Assembly (NCBI GenBank): GCA_029582265.1
Contig: CM055816.1
Location: forward strand, 85,153,314 to 85,217,313
DNA: 64,000 nt
Direction: 5' to 3'
DNA from: Zoroaster sp. YZ-2022
Taxonomy: Eukaryota; Echinodermata; Asteroidea; Forcipulatida; Zoroasteridae
In this document: piece by piece, positions 9,223 through 24,200 of the stretch
Numbering within the stretch: the stretch's first letter is position 1
How the letters are laid out: each line of letters opens with the position of its first letter
The notes under the pieces: model-generated
Database searches by the model: none
What the model was told of the DNA's origin: nothing
Seen by the model: the letters and a program-made list of their open reading frames with translations, nothing else
Made by a program: the position numbers and the translations under genes

Positions 9223-12200
9223 CTGAAACAAAGACACCATTTAAATTACTTGAAGCATGAAGGGTGCCTCAAATAAACCACAATGCAAATATGCACAGAA
9301 ATTGATTGAAAGTTATCTAACATGGCTTATATTTGGTGTAATCTAAATGCTCACAGACAAAGTTTACTGATGAGGATAGATAATTTAAGTGAAGCTTGAC
9401 AATCAAAAGGTTCTAGTCAGAGGTGGATCAAAGATTTTTGGAGTATAAATGGTTTGAATTTTTGTGTCATAGCCCCACTGTTTAAAAAAAAATGTAAATC
9501 CCCCACACAAGGCCAATGGCCACTCCAAGGTGGGGGCTACTAAGTCAATGAGTTGTTACAACAACTCCACACTGAAGAAATCACCCCCACACAAGGCCAA
9601 TGGCCACTCCAAGGTGGGGGCTACTAAGTCATTGAGTTGTTACAACAACTCCACACTGAAGAAACCATCCCCACACAAGGCCAATGGCCACTCCAAGGTG
9701 GGGGCTACTAAGTCATTGAGTTGTTACAACAACTCCACACTGAAGAAACCACCCCCACACAAGGCCAATGGCGACTCCAAGGTGGGGGCTACTAAGTCAT
9801 TGATGAGTTGTTACAACAACTCCACACTGAAGAAATCACCCCCACACAAGGCCAATGGCCACTCCAAGGTGGGGGCTACTAAGTCATTGAGTTGTTACAA
9901 TGACTCCACACTGAAGAAATCACCCCACACAAGGCCAATGGCCACTCCAAGGTGGGGGCTACTAAGTCATTGAGTTGTTACAACAACTCCACACTGAAGA
10001 AACCACCCCCACACAAGGCCAATGGCCACTCCAAGGTGGGGGCTAGTCATTGAGTTGTTACAACAACTCCACACTGAAGAAACCATCCCCACACAAGGCC
10101 AATGGCCACTCCAAGGTGGGGGCTACTAAGTCATTGAGTTGTTACAACAACTCCACACTGAAGAAACCACCCCCACACAAGGCCAATGGCGACTCTAAGG
10201 TGGAGGCTACTAAGTCATTGTGTTGTTACAACAACTCCACACTGAATAAATCACCCCACACAAGGCCAATGGCCACTCCAAGGTGGGGGCTACTAAGTCA
10301 TTGAGTTATGTTACAACAACTCCACACTGAATAAATCACTCCACACAAGGCCAATGGCCACTCCAAGGTGGGGGCTACTAAGTCATTGAGTTGTTACAAC
10401 AACTCCACACTGAAGAAACCACCCCCACACAAGGCCAATGGCGACTCCAAGGTGGGGGCTACTAAGTCATTGAGTTGTTACAACAACTCCACACTGAAGA
10501 AACCAGCCCCTCACACTGAAACAAGACAAGTTAATAACCAGCCTCTTCACGGTGCGAATAGGACTGGGAGAAGTAACTAGTCAGAACAAGACAGTTGTTA
10601 AACTGCCTCTGCCCCTATTAGCAATTATGGTTGAGTGTCTTGCTTAAGGACGCATGTGTCATGACTGGGATTCAAACCCACATTCTGCTGCTAACACCAG
10701 AACTTTGAGTCCGGTAAACTAGACCGCTCGACCACAACATTCCATGGTATTGACAGCATGCACTGCAAATCTACTCCAAATTGTGTTTAGAAAAAAATAT
10801 TAGTAGGTTTGTTTAAAACGTCTATTGGGTTTCCCGAGAAAGTTCAGCAAAAGGAAAGGGTCTGCCGTCCACCTTCCGGATCTGCCCCCTGCTAGTCGAG
10901 TACTGAGTCTTAATGCATCAAGCTGGTATAATTTTCTTCATGTAGTGATGCAGATATACAACTATTAATCCCGGATGGAACAGTCTCTCCCCACAGAGGT
11001 GATTTCCCTCCAAAACAGTTGAAAAATTTCAAATCGCAGTTAAGTGCTACATTGACCACATTTAAAGGAGTTATATAGCATTGGTAGAGATGACAAAATA
11101 GTTGCTGGCAGTGTCAACACTTTGTGTGATCCACCATATGCATGAAATAACAAAACTGTGTAAGTTTGAGCTCAATCGGTCATCTGAGTCACAAACAAAT
11201 AGTGAAAATCTGATCCCGTTTTTTCACAAAATTTAACTTCCTGGCTTGCAAATCAACGACTATTTTAGGACATACTAATTAATTGCAGAAACAGTCATTG
11301 GTAAAGTACGTGCTGGCCCATTCTGAATCAGGCTGCAGTGCAGTTGTACATTGTCTCACGCACAAAACACAACCTTGTATCCCACATCAAACACGCATGA
11401 AACACACTCACACATCAGAGTACCTCCGGGAACGAATCAGACTACTGCAGCACTGCAGCCGATTCACGGATACGACTAATTGCAAACGTCAGTCTTGGCT
11501 GTCTAATTTCAGTCAACTGAGGGCGACATTGCAACTGATTTAAAAAAAAAAAATGTTTGATTGTTGCAATCAAAATCAGCTGTTGCGGTTTTGGAGGTGT
11601 TCAGATACAGTTTTCTCGAAGATGACAGCATTTCAGAGGAAAATATTTCACGGGAAGATTGGTACTAACTAAAGTATTAACTTTATAAACAGTAAGCTTT
11701 CAGATTGAAACTAAACAATTTTGTTTTTGATCCTTACCAATCCTAGAGTCACTTTAAGTCAGTCTAATCAACACATGTGCAATCTGCGGTGATATACCCT
11801 GATGGTATTTTACAGATTATATCAACAGACACAGAAAATTATTGTCGAGTGCTATAAGATTTCAATCTATAAGCATCACTACGAATATCACTTACCCTTG
11901 CAGAGGTCATCTGGACCAAACTCATAACCCGGTGGACAGGCACATTTATAGCTACCAATGGTATTAATACAACCATAGAAAGGGCAGATAGCTGGATTGA
12001 TGGCACACTCATTGATATCTGTGTACAAACAAATATTGAATACAGAATAATTACACAAACAATTCCAGTGCAATTAATTCATTAACCATTCTACACATGG
12101 AGGCTACTCCGATCCACTTAATTTCAACCTTCATTACATACATAGCCTGCTGTCCTTTCCATGTAATCTTACAAAATCAACCGTGTGCCACCCAAGGCCA

Positions 12201-15200
12201 CTGTAAATGTTTGAACATATTAGTATGGCCTGCAATGTATCGATGGGAGACCACTTTACCCTGTAATCTCAGTGGTGTGACAGTGCACAGAAGGGTAACC
12301 ATAGGAGGCCACTGGCAACAGCTAATGGCTTGGAGTGGCCTGAATGGGTTGTTTCAAAAATTGCACTGATTGTAGGAGGAATAATGTTTGAGTAATAAAT
12401 ATAGGAAATATTAAGGAATAAACGAAAGACAGAAGGAGGAGAGGAGGCAGGTGTAGGAAATATTATATAAATAAAAAAATAGGAAACAATATCTTTATTC
12501 AATATAAAATTTACTTGAACAAAAACATTAATTAATAACCTCACTAAAAATATTAGGCTCTTTAGAAAGAAACCATGACAAGTAAGCAAGTTAGTGCTAG
12601 TTTAGATTAACTCAGTGACTGAAAATAATACCCCATATGATGAGGTCATAACCGTTGCTGCTGCATAAATGAGCCAGTAATTTTCAGTCACCGTGTTGAT
12701 CTTAAACTAGGATACTGATTCCATGCCCTGTTGAAAGTCTGCTCTGATCGTGACGATACTGTCCCTTTAATAATATATGAATCCAAGCAAGCAGTTAGTA
12801 CCCCATGGAAAACACTCCTCTAAAATATTCCTTTTTATTGTATTTTTCAGCCTAACTTACCATTATCTAGAACTCAACCTCTTCATTCATGTTGACTGTA
12901 CACTTGTTGCTTATACATTCATAGGCCTCTTTCGAAACAACGGCTTCGCCTTCGTCTCCGGCTTAGGCTAGCTATGGTCCCTCGGTTGTTTTGACTAACG
13001 CGTGCTTTGCATTCAGGGCTTCAGACAGGAGGACGGAGCCTGAAGCCAGAGCCCAAGCCGAAGCCGTGGATTCGAAAACGGCCATAATACCATACATCCT
13101 ATTGTTAACCATGAACTATCTAATGTACATCACAGATATGGAATGCCATGGTCTAGTGGCATCGGATTTGTGTTCTGATGGCTGAGTCGTCAGAATGTGG
13201 GTTCCAATCCTGGCCGCGACCGGGGTACTTGTGTCCTTGAGCAAGATACTTTGCCATAATTGCTTCTCTCCACCCAGGAGTAGATAGGTACCTGCGCGGG
13301 CAGAGTTGGTTGTTGTGTTTGATTAGCCCGATATGCACTGAAATGGCAGCAATTGAGCTGTATACTCTCCAGGGAGCTGTGATGGTTTCAGGAATGATTT
13401 ATGCACCTGATGAGCATGGGTAATAATGTAATGCGCCTTGATCTAGTCGCTAGGATATGTGCACTTTATAAGAATCCTGTATTATTATTATTATTATTAT
13501 TTAGATAAATTTCTAATTACAATACTCACCTTCTGTACACGATGGTCCAGTAAATCCCACAGGACACATACAGATACCACGCTGGCATATAGCATTATTC
13601 TCACATATTGGACTACATGTCATTTCTGAAGAACATAACAATGGATAAATATTAGTTTGAACCCTTACTACCCCAAATCCTCCAAAATCTTTCTCCTGGT
13701 TTTGCCTGATTTTGATGGATTCAGTACTCCACAGTATAGCCCAGCGAATAGAGCATGTTGCCATGTGTACCTAATCCACCAAACTCCACCGGCTGCTTTT
13801 TGTTGGATTCAGGACTGTGTATAGCCAAGCCATGGATGCTTTGCATTTGCTACTGTACCAATTCCATCCAAGTCTAACAATTGGGGTACCTTTTTACTGC
13901 ATGTTGATGGATTTTAGCAGATTTGGGATCATTTCTAGCCAAAATGCTTAGGTGGATACGGTTAAAAATCTATCACCTGTGCCTTACAGGCAATTTCTTT
14001 ATTCTTTTTCCATTGGAACATTGATAATTTCCTTTTTAGAAAGGAAAACAAATACTTTGAAATGAGATATTTTACAAAATAGATGACAAAAGCTTGGTTT
14101 AATAATAACAAGTGACAAAATGAACATATGATTTATTTCAGTACATATATTTACTCTAAAACCATGCTCCTCAAGATTATTTTGAGAAATGTGTAATTTT
14201 AAAGCATTTTTTTTCCTTCCTCAAGTAAAATAACAATGTTCCAATGCAAAACAAATGCTGTTAAAATAGCGATAAACATGGGTAATACTTCTTTACTGAT
14301 TATTATTTCCTGATAATAAAATCTGTATTTGCAGGGATCGAATCGCAGAAAATTACACAACTCACAATACATAGCTCTATTCTCACACAGACACATGCCC
14401 TGTTCACATGTAGCTCCATTCTCACACAGACACATGCCCTGTTCACATGTAGCTCCATTCTCACACAAACACATGCACGCCCTGTTCACATGTAGCTCCA
14501 TTCTCACACAAACACACGCCCTGTTCATATGTAGTTCCATCGTCACAGGTTGGATTACAATGACCCCCGGCCACATGTTGACAGACATATAACTTACCTA
14601 TACCACAAGTGTCTCCTGTGAATCCAATCGCACATAGACACACGCCCTGTTCACATGTAGCTCCATTGTAACAGGATGGAAAACAATGGTTCCCGCCCAC
14701 TAGAAATAAAAAGGAGACATGATTTGCCATAAGATGAAACAGACTTGAACAAAAGTGTAAGGTAGAGATGGAGAAAATATGCCAATAAGTCAAGACATGA
14801 CATAGTTTTTCACAAAACCCTTCAGCAAGATTGAATGCATGAGGCAAAGAGAATGAGAAGGATCGGATCTACAGAGTGATTACAATGACAATTATGTGAG
14901 CAATATGAAGTATGTGTTTGATGGCTGTATGCCCATGTACATGTAAATGACATGGGTAGACAAATTATAGACAGAACAACAAACAGACAGAATGAAATGA
15001 ATGTATATATTAACAGACAGAATGAAACTGTAGAGTGTCGTGACTGAGCGGTCTAGTGTATCGGACTCAAGTTCTGGTGTTGTCAGAATGTGGGTTCGAA
15101 TCCCAGCCTGGCTGGTCACGGCACTTGTGTCCTTGAGCAAGACACTTAACCATAATTGCTTCGTCCTTTGGATGGGATGTTAAGCCGTAGGTCCCATGTA

Positions 15201-18200
15201 CTAGATTATTAAAGTAATGCACGTAAAAGAACCCAGAACATTTATTGTGGAAGAGTAGGGGTTTACCTCTGTGTTTCTGGTTTACATAGCAAGTGCCTTT
15301 GTTTACAGGTTTCCTCAGGCTTCTGAGCTACAGTGCTTAAGTGTGCTTTTGAGGGATCCTTGGTTTCATTACCAGAAATGTATAATAATAATAAATGACT
15401 GTATATGAACAGACAGTATATCAACAATTAATTGGAAACTCACATGAGAATTCACAATAATCTCCTTGGAATCCATCAGGGCAGTCACAGATACCATTAT
15501 CACAGGTTCCACCATTGAGACACATTCCTTGGCAATCTTGTGCTGTTTTCAATATAACATCAATAAGGCATGTTAGTCACAGATACCATTATCAGAGGTA
15601 CGATTATTTTGACACATTCCTTGCGCTATTATCATGGGGTGCCATGGTTGAGTGTTCTGGCGCATTTGACTTGTGATGGCCCGAGTCATCAGATTGTGGG
15701 TTTGAATCCTGGCCGCGACCATGGTATTTGTGTCCTTGAGCAAGACACTTTACCATAATTGCTTCTCTCCACCCAGAAGTATAAATGGGTACATGTGAGG
15801 GTAGAGGTTGATATTGTGTTTGAAAAAGCAGCTGAAGCATTACGGTAGCTTGGACTGGGAGCAGAGAAAGATTACAGGAATGATATTGGCTTAATGACCA
15901 GTGGTTATATGTAAAGTGCATTTAGACATTATATGTAATGCGATATATAAGAATTTAATATTATTTATTATTACTATTATCATTATCAACACATCACAAT
16001 TTTGAACCATAAACTTTAAATGACGATTAGTCTTCACATATACAGACTTCATAATGTAACTTAATTTGAACAGACTTTTATGCCTTATTTCCATTTGTAT
16101 TACAGAAATACCGTACTAATTTTTGAATTCAGTCTTTTTGAATTCAGTCGTATTAATTTCTTTCCTCGAATGAACCAAATTAACATCTGCAATAGTGAAT
16201 TATCAAACCGAAGTTTGTGGATACATAAAGATAAACATTAACCTAATCTGGAAGTGGAAAAGGAAACAAAGAATTTGGAGCAAACATTTTGACATTAGGT
16301 AAAACTTGTAGCTTTGCATGGTGAGAATGATAAGTAAGACTAATTGCGGTGACACCATGTAAGAATCTCAATTGAGTAGTAATTAGTTCTGAAAAGAACT
16401 GGGGGTACAACATTTTGACATTAATTCATTAATCTATCTGTAATACCATGCATACACTAATAATGAAATGTTTTCATTCATTTATTTATCTGCATAGACT
16501 AATCCGGCAATCCCTATTTTCTGCCATTACTGCGGTGGTAACACACTGCAGTGCGCGTCACATGCCTTCTTAAATATGCGGTATGCTTAGCATTTCATCA
16601 AATAAAGTGTTCAGATTGGTTGAAAAAGCATTGGACTGTGTAAAAACCAACGCAGAATGTAGGTACCACCACAGTTATGGATTAGTCTTTACAACCCATA
16701 CTCTTATAATGAATTGTATTCCTTACGCAGTGATATCAAGAAGACAGTTCTTGAGAAGGGTCCAGCTATACAAGTATAGTTCCCTGCATCCTCAAATTTG
16801 AAATCATTGATAATGAGATTGACAACCGACTCAGACAGCACCTCCACGTACTTGTATACATCTCCACCTGTTGATAAAACAATTAGATGGAACACAAATA
16901 TATCATTTCATGACAAACATATGATTAATGATATATCCCTAAAACTAGTGCTAGGAGTTACCGGTTAGTTCACTAACCGTTTAACCAAAACTTCCATGAA
17001 GTTTCCACCTGACGGCCACACAAACTAGATCGTCTGCAAATGGCACAATGTGTAGCAATTTTCAATAAACTTTCTGCAATGATTGTTTAATAACCAATGT
17101 GGCAAAAAAGAAAATATAGAATAACCAAATAGGTGGCAAATTCTATCAAAGTTGTTCGTCGTATTTTTTTAAATAACTGGTTAACTGTTCCAGCACTACC
17201 CAAAACTTATTCAATGATCAACAAATGAACTCACACAGATAGCGCATGTAAAACACACTACCCATCCATACCAAAGCTACAAAACAGCTGCTGTAGTAGT
17301 CTGGAACATCAATGGCACTGGCACTGCCACTGCTAATCCTTTACTAATCCTCCCTACACAATAGACAGTAATCCCTTAATAGGCCTTTTGTCTGACCCAG
17401 GAGGGCCAGTTTGGCTGGGTGCATTCAAGCATTGAACAAACTATCTTCTCAATCAGTCGACCATTGAATCGACTTTCAATTGTTTAACAATTGCTCAATG
17501 GGACCTATAAGGACCTACACACTGAATAATGACCTACACACTGAAGTGGAGTGTCTTGGCCGAGCGGTCTAGCTTACCGGACTCAAGTTCTGGTGTTAGC
17601 AGCAGAATGTGGGTTCGAATCCCGGCCGTGACACTTGTGTCCTTGAGCAAGACACTTAACCGTAATTGCTTCTCTCCACCCAGGGGTTAAATGGGTACCT
17701 GTGAGGGCAGAGTTGGTCGATTAGCCCTATATGTGCTGTAATGGCAGCAATTGAGCTGTATTCTCCCCAGGGAGCTGAGATGGTTTCAGGAATGATTTAT
17801 GAGCCTTATGAGCAGGGGTAATAATATAATGCGCCTTGAGCACCACTCAGTTGGTGGATACGTGCGCTATATAAGTCCACACATTATTATTATTATTATT
17901 ATATAGGTTAATGAAATTCTTGCGTTAGGTGATAAACAGTGCACTGAGTATGCAGTGCTATACACCTGTCAGTCTAGTAAGTTTGAAACAATTATCAACC
18001 AAATCCAATATTTACCAAATCCTATCTTGCCAATTGCATCCCCATCTGGGCCAACCCATACTGGTAGAGTTCCTGGGTCTAGGTCAATACTGCGGAGTCG
18101 ACATAAGAAGTTAGCATCTTCTCCTAGAGCTAACACTTGGCCTGAGAATGGGTTGATGATAATCTGTGGGGAGGAACCAACTATAAAAAGAAAAACATAA

Positions 18201-21200
18201 AGTTAATGACACATGTTTTAAATAACGCAGGGTTAATTTGTGGATCACCTTCCTGATAGTAACAACATGATTTATTTCTATCATAAGTTACAGTCTGCGG
18301 TAACACCATGTGGTTTGGATCTCAACTACATGTACCACAAAGCCTCAAAAGATTTAAGTAAGAATAATTGCAGATTTAAGTAAGAATAATTGCAGATTTA
18401 AGTAAGAATAATTGCAGATTTAAGTAAGAATAATTGCGGATTTAAGTAAGAATAATTGCAGATTTAAGTAAGAATAATTGCAGATTTAAGTAAGAATAAT
18501 TGCAGATTTAAGTAAGAATAATTGCAGATTTAAGTAAGAATAATTGCAGATTTAAGTAAGAATAATTGCAGATTTAAGTAAGAATAATTGCAGATTTAAG
18601 TAAGAATAATTGCAGATTTAAGTAAGAATAATTGCAGATTTAAGTAAGAATAATTGCAGATTTAAGTAAGAATAATTGCAGATTTAAGTAAGAATAATTG
18701 CAGATTTAAGTAAGAATAATTGCAGATTTAAGTAAGAATAATTGCAGATTTAAGTAAGAATAATTGCAGATTTAAGTAAGAATAATTGCTGATTTAAGTA
18801 AGAATAATTGCAGATTTAAGTAAGAATAATTGCAGATTTAAGTAAGAATAATTGCAGATTTAAGTAAGAATAATTGCAGATTTAAGTAAGAATAATTGCA
18901 GATTTAAGTAAGAATAATTGCAGATTTAAGTAAGAATAATTGCAGATTTAAGTAAGAATAATTGCAGATTTAAGTAAGAATAATTGCAGATTTAAGTAAG
19001 AATAATTGCAGATTTAAGTAAGAATAATTGCAGATTTAAGTAAGAATAATTGCAGATTTAAGTAAGAATAATTGCAGATTTAAGTAAGAATAATTGCAGA
19101 TTTAAGTAAGAATAATTGCAGATTTAAGTAAGAATAATTGCAGATTTAAGTAAGAATAATTGCGGATTTAAGTAAGAATAATTGCGGATTTAAGTAAGAC
19201 TAATTGTGGTGACACCATGTGAAATTCTCTATTGAGTAGTAATTAGTTCTGAAAAGAACTTGAAGCTATAACAAAAAAGCATAGAAAAATTAGTAAAAAA
19301 GACAATTTACACTGGATTTTGCAAACAATACGAAATGATATAAATGTCATTTGTTAGAAAATATATATTAACATTTGTATTATGAAATATATCAGTAATA
19401 ATGATAGATGAATAATGATAGATGAATAATTTGAAACTGTTTTTGGAATAGGAATACATTTGTAATAATTGACGTTCACTTTGGCCTAAACCAACGTCTC
19501 TAAGCATTGTACAGGGTATAATCGGAGTGTAGGCAAGGGAAGATCTAAAAAAAAAAAACCAGGGAGAGGAGGGGCTAAATGTTAGAGGGGCAAACTTTTG
19601 AGCAGGAAGCGCGAAACCATTCATCGCAGGGTGTCCAGAGCTTGCTTAAGGGCCCCAAAAATATTCATTCTAGGCTTTCTCTAATGCAATATCAGTGTTT
19701 TCAGGACTGAGTTGCAAAGTATTGTAGCTCTTGATACAGTTGTGAGTAAAATTTAAATTCCCAATCCAACCAACAAGATCACCACCAGCTTATATATATC
19801 ACGGAACCCGCTGCTATATAGGATTCTAGCCAGCCAATCGTCATCGGGCAAGCTCGGTGGTCGAGAGGTTAACACGTCTGCACTAGTAAGCAGGAGGTCG
19901 TGGGTTCGAATCCCGCCCGAGTTACCTGTGAAGTTTTTTCACAGACACTCGGAAAGCACAGTGCTATACACACGTCGGTGCAGGGCCAAATTAAATCAAG
20001 ATCACAGTATACTGAAGAAGATCAGAGCAACGTTGAGTTGTAACCAACCTGTTCTTTGAGAACTTATAAAAACTACTACTCAAAAGAGAATTTTCACATG
20101 GTGTCACTGCAAACAGTCATTACCTAAGGCACCTTCTCAAAACTATTCCGGGATAACTTGCAGGGAGATTTCCCTGCAGTTGTTTTTTCAACCTACAAAG
20201 TATCCCCAAGCAGTCCAAATATATTGCGGATAAGTTATAAACATATTGCGGTTAAATGTGTGCTTTATATTGGGGAAAAATCTATCTAGGAAAAGAATCC
20301 ACCCGCAATGTTTCCGCAATGATATACCCTTTGCGGAAAAACTTTCCCACAACTTATCCCGGAATAGATTTGAGAAGGTGCCTAACAAGGACGATCCATT
20401 TATTTATTTTTTTGTAAATTTTTTATTTTATTTTATTTTTTTTGGGGGGGGGCCTTTGGAAGGTTTCTGGATCCGCCGATGAGCGTAGGAGGGCAACAAC
20501 AGAGAGAATGAAATCTACAATATCCTGTTATTATATAGAAAGCAGAATGCATCATTTAGCAATTTATATCATTATCATACCTATCAATTCACATGCGTTG
20601 CCCTCAAAACCATCAGCGCAATAACATTGACCACGTACACAGACACCACCATTCAGACATAGTGGTTCACATGGTATGGCTGTAAGGGTAATAAATGGGG
20701 AGACACACAGGGTGATACATGGGTCAACATACCTATCACCAGAAGTCTATTACCTACATGAAGTGTGCCGCTCGTGTACTAACCTAGTCCACGGCATAGT
20801 ACTCCAACAACAATGGATTTTGGCCATTTATGGCGTATTGTTCCACAGACTGACGCGCAAGGTCTCAACAAGAAGCAGTGTAGTCTGGGAGACTTACCCA
20901 CGTGTGAGAGAACTGTATCTTGCATGCGCACCTTAGCATTTGCACGTTCACCCCACAACTGATGGTTTGCCCGCATCTATTTTAAGATTGCATTTAATTC
21001 TCTAGGAACTACATGTAGCTTCGATTGGATGGATGGATCCCATAATGCCCCACAGCATAGCGGGCAGGGGGAACAAGACCTGTAACCAAGCTGGTACACT
21101 TCATGTAGGTAATAGACTTCTAGTATCGCCTATAGGTAAGGAAAGATATGTTAATACAGGAGCACTTCAAATACTGAATATTATTTACACTGAATCATCT

Positions 21201-24200
21201 GCTACAATGTGATTGGCTGTGGAAACATTTGGATTTATATTAATTTGAATATTCATATTTCACAGTTCATGCATAATGAATGAAAAATCAAAGTTTACTT
21301 GTAAATGGGTAGTGTGATTAAGGCCACAAAAGAAACTCTCTGGTATCTGGTCTCCATCCGCGTCGCATCAGACCGGTGTGACAGCATTTTTAGTTTTCTA
21401 TTTTTGTGCTATGAAACAATGTTGAATTGCAGCCAAAATTGCTGGATCAATTAGAAATCTGCCATTATGTGTTTTCAACTTTTTGACATTTGTGTGGCCT
21501 CTCTTAGCCACCATACTTTTTGTATGGGAAATTTGATCTGGTTCCAATACCCGAATATACATGTATCAATTACAAAAAATTTTTTTTTTAAATGCGTCAC
21601 CAGTTTTGAAGCCGTCCTATGCTAGAAACTGATGACTTTTTTGTGGCCTTATGGAACCTTTTTACAACATTGGTAATAAAGGGTTAGTTGAAATTGTTTC
21701 AAATTCACATTCACTGTGTATAAAAACAATGCAATTTGTTGTAAGGATCACATTGAAGAAGAATAACAAGGAAAGATAGACAGATACATGTATTAATAAT
21801 AAAACAGACAGAAATAAGTAGAATTCAATCCTGGTGAATGATCTTACGTCTGATTTCACAGAACTCTCCAGAGAAGCCAGGCGGACATCGACACACTCCT
21901 GTCAGACAAACACCTCCATTCTGACACTCCTGAGCACAACCCCTCTCTGTAAACAACAACAAATAAACAACTTAATATGTCAGTCTCTGGAGAGGCCAGG
22001 TGGACATCAACATAATCCTATCAGACGATGTGACCTTTGTTCACAAAATTATGGTGCGGTCATGCACACTCATCCTGTTTTGGTTTAGATGTAACGTCAC
22101 AGGTCATATTGTTTCATTGATCTCTATCATCACTATAATGGAGATCAATGCATCATTTAGAAAAGATGTAACCTGTGACATAACTCCTAAACCAAAACAG
22201 GATGCGTGCACATACCACTGGGTATGAACTTGCGTTAAGGTACAGGTACGTATATGTGACCGGCTCCACAAAAATGGGTATTATGGGACAAAATTAAAAA
22301 ATTGAGTTACATACATAGCTGAATTGGTTACATTATAAGTTTTAATTTGGTGTAGGTTTGAACCCTGTGGCATTTTGCATTCTGGAGCTATACTGATTTT
22401 TGCATATTCATATTGTACAAATTAATTAACGGAAGTGCCTTCAGAGATACAGCCCTTTAAACACAGCAAGTGGAAAAAGAAATGAGCTAAGAAGAAACTC
22501 TCTTGAATGCCCATAGCAACAGTTATGTTCCTTTTGAGCTCCTTTAGGAATGCTTGCGCAATATAAATTTGAATTATCAAGCATCTTGAAGTATTTTTTC
22601 CAATTTTTTTGCAAATTTGCATAATGTGTAAAATTTAAACTTTTGTTTTTTCATCTTTACTTATCAATAATAATATTTCTGTAAATAAATTATGAAAGTA
22701 TTGATATAATAGAAGCCAATAAACCAACAAAAAAAAAAATCACGTTGTGAATTTTTTTCACCCTCTCCACATAATAATAATAATAATAATAATGTGTGGA
22801 TTTATATAGCGCACGTATCCACCAACTAAGTGGTGCTCAAGGCGCATTATATTATTATCCCTGCTCATAAGGCTCATAAGGCTCATAAATCATTCCTGAA
22901 ACCATCTCAGCTCCCTGGGGAGTATACAGCTCAATTGCTGCCATTTCTAGCGCATATAGAGCAAACCAACTCTGCCTTCACAGGTACCCATTTAACCCCT
23001 GGGTGGAGAGAAGCAATTATGATTAAGTGTCTTGCTCAAGGACACAAGTGTCACGGCCGTGATTCGAACCCACATTATGTTGCTAACACCAGAACTTGAA
23101 TGCGGTAAGCTAGACCGCTCGGCCACGACACCCCATAGAACAGCCCTTTACGGGTAATAGCATAGCGTCCCTTAATACCCTTTTTCGCAGAGCGGGTCAC
23201 ATATACACATCGTCTATAGAAGATGCTCAATTAGATCATTTCTTTAAAAACTTTTTGTTAATGATATTTGTATGAATGTGTAACTGTTTTTATGATGAAA
23301 TATGTTTTTTTGATGCTAGACAGAACAGTTGTATCTATGATGTATCCATACACTGCAGACTGTAACATAATCTAATATGATGTCGACTTTTAACCCTCCA
23401 ACTACAGCTACACTTTAATGGTAAGTAAACTGCCTGTTTTGACTGTTGACCCAAATGTGCATAGAGTGGCATTTTTGACTGTCATTTTGACCACCATGAA
23501 CAATACCAGACAATGCTTTTACCAGTCAAAAACGGTCGACTCATTTTGACCTGTAAATGTACTGCACATAAGGTTTGACAGTGTTTGACTTTTAAGTGCA
23601 CTAGACTTTTGACTGATATTGACCCTTGTAGTAGGAGGAGGGTTAATCAGCATTCCATAGTATAAAGAATAGCCCTATAATTAATACCATGATAATTTTA
23701 TGATGTAAAGATAATCTTCATCAATCCTAAAGATAATTATTGAAACATTCATTGTTATCATCCGTTGTTTTTAGAATCTTAAAAGTGTCAAGACAATAAA
23801 GATTTACGAAAAGAAACATACTTTTGATTTCACATGAGACTCCTTCAAATTCAGCCATACACAGACAGATACCACTGATACAGGATCCTCCATTCTCACA
23901 TGGGTAGCGACACTCAAGATCTAAACAAAAATTAAATTTTGTTATCCTAAAATACAAAATGACAGTCTTTTCAATACTGGCTGGTAAATTAAAACAGATG
24001 TTTCACAAAATTACATTACATGCATCTAAACAATCGTGTAATACATTCGTGTAATACAATCGTGTAATACAATCGTGTAATACAATCGTGTAATACAATC
24101 GTGTAATACAATCGTGTAATACATTCGTGTAATACAATCGTGTAATACATTCGTGTAATACAATCGTGTAATACAATCGTGTAATACAATCGTGTAATAC

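Noticed and set aside
9530..10580. Plus-strand repeat frames of 147, 84 and 70 codons
   Set aside because: They result from an 84-bp (28-codon) minisatellite without stop; copies with indels break the frame and there is no signal or splice evidence.
17544..17635. tRNA-Leu(CAA)-like gene
   Set aside because: It is the head of a SINE with core, body and ATT tail; the acceptor stem does not pair well.
19850..19925. tRNA-Thr(AGT)-like gene
   Set aside because: Related heads with attached body occur at 33,676 and 38,030; it is a SINE head with imperfect acceptor stem.
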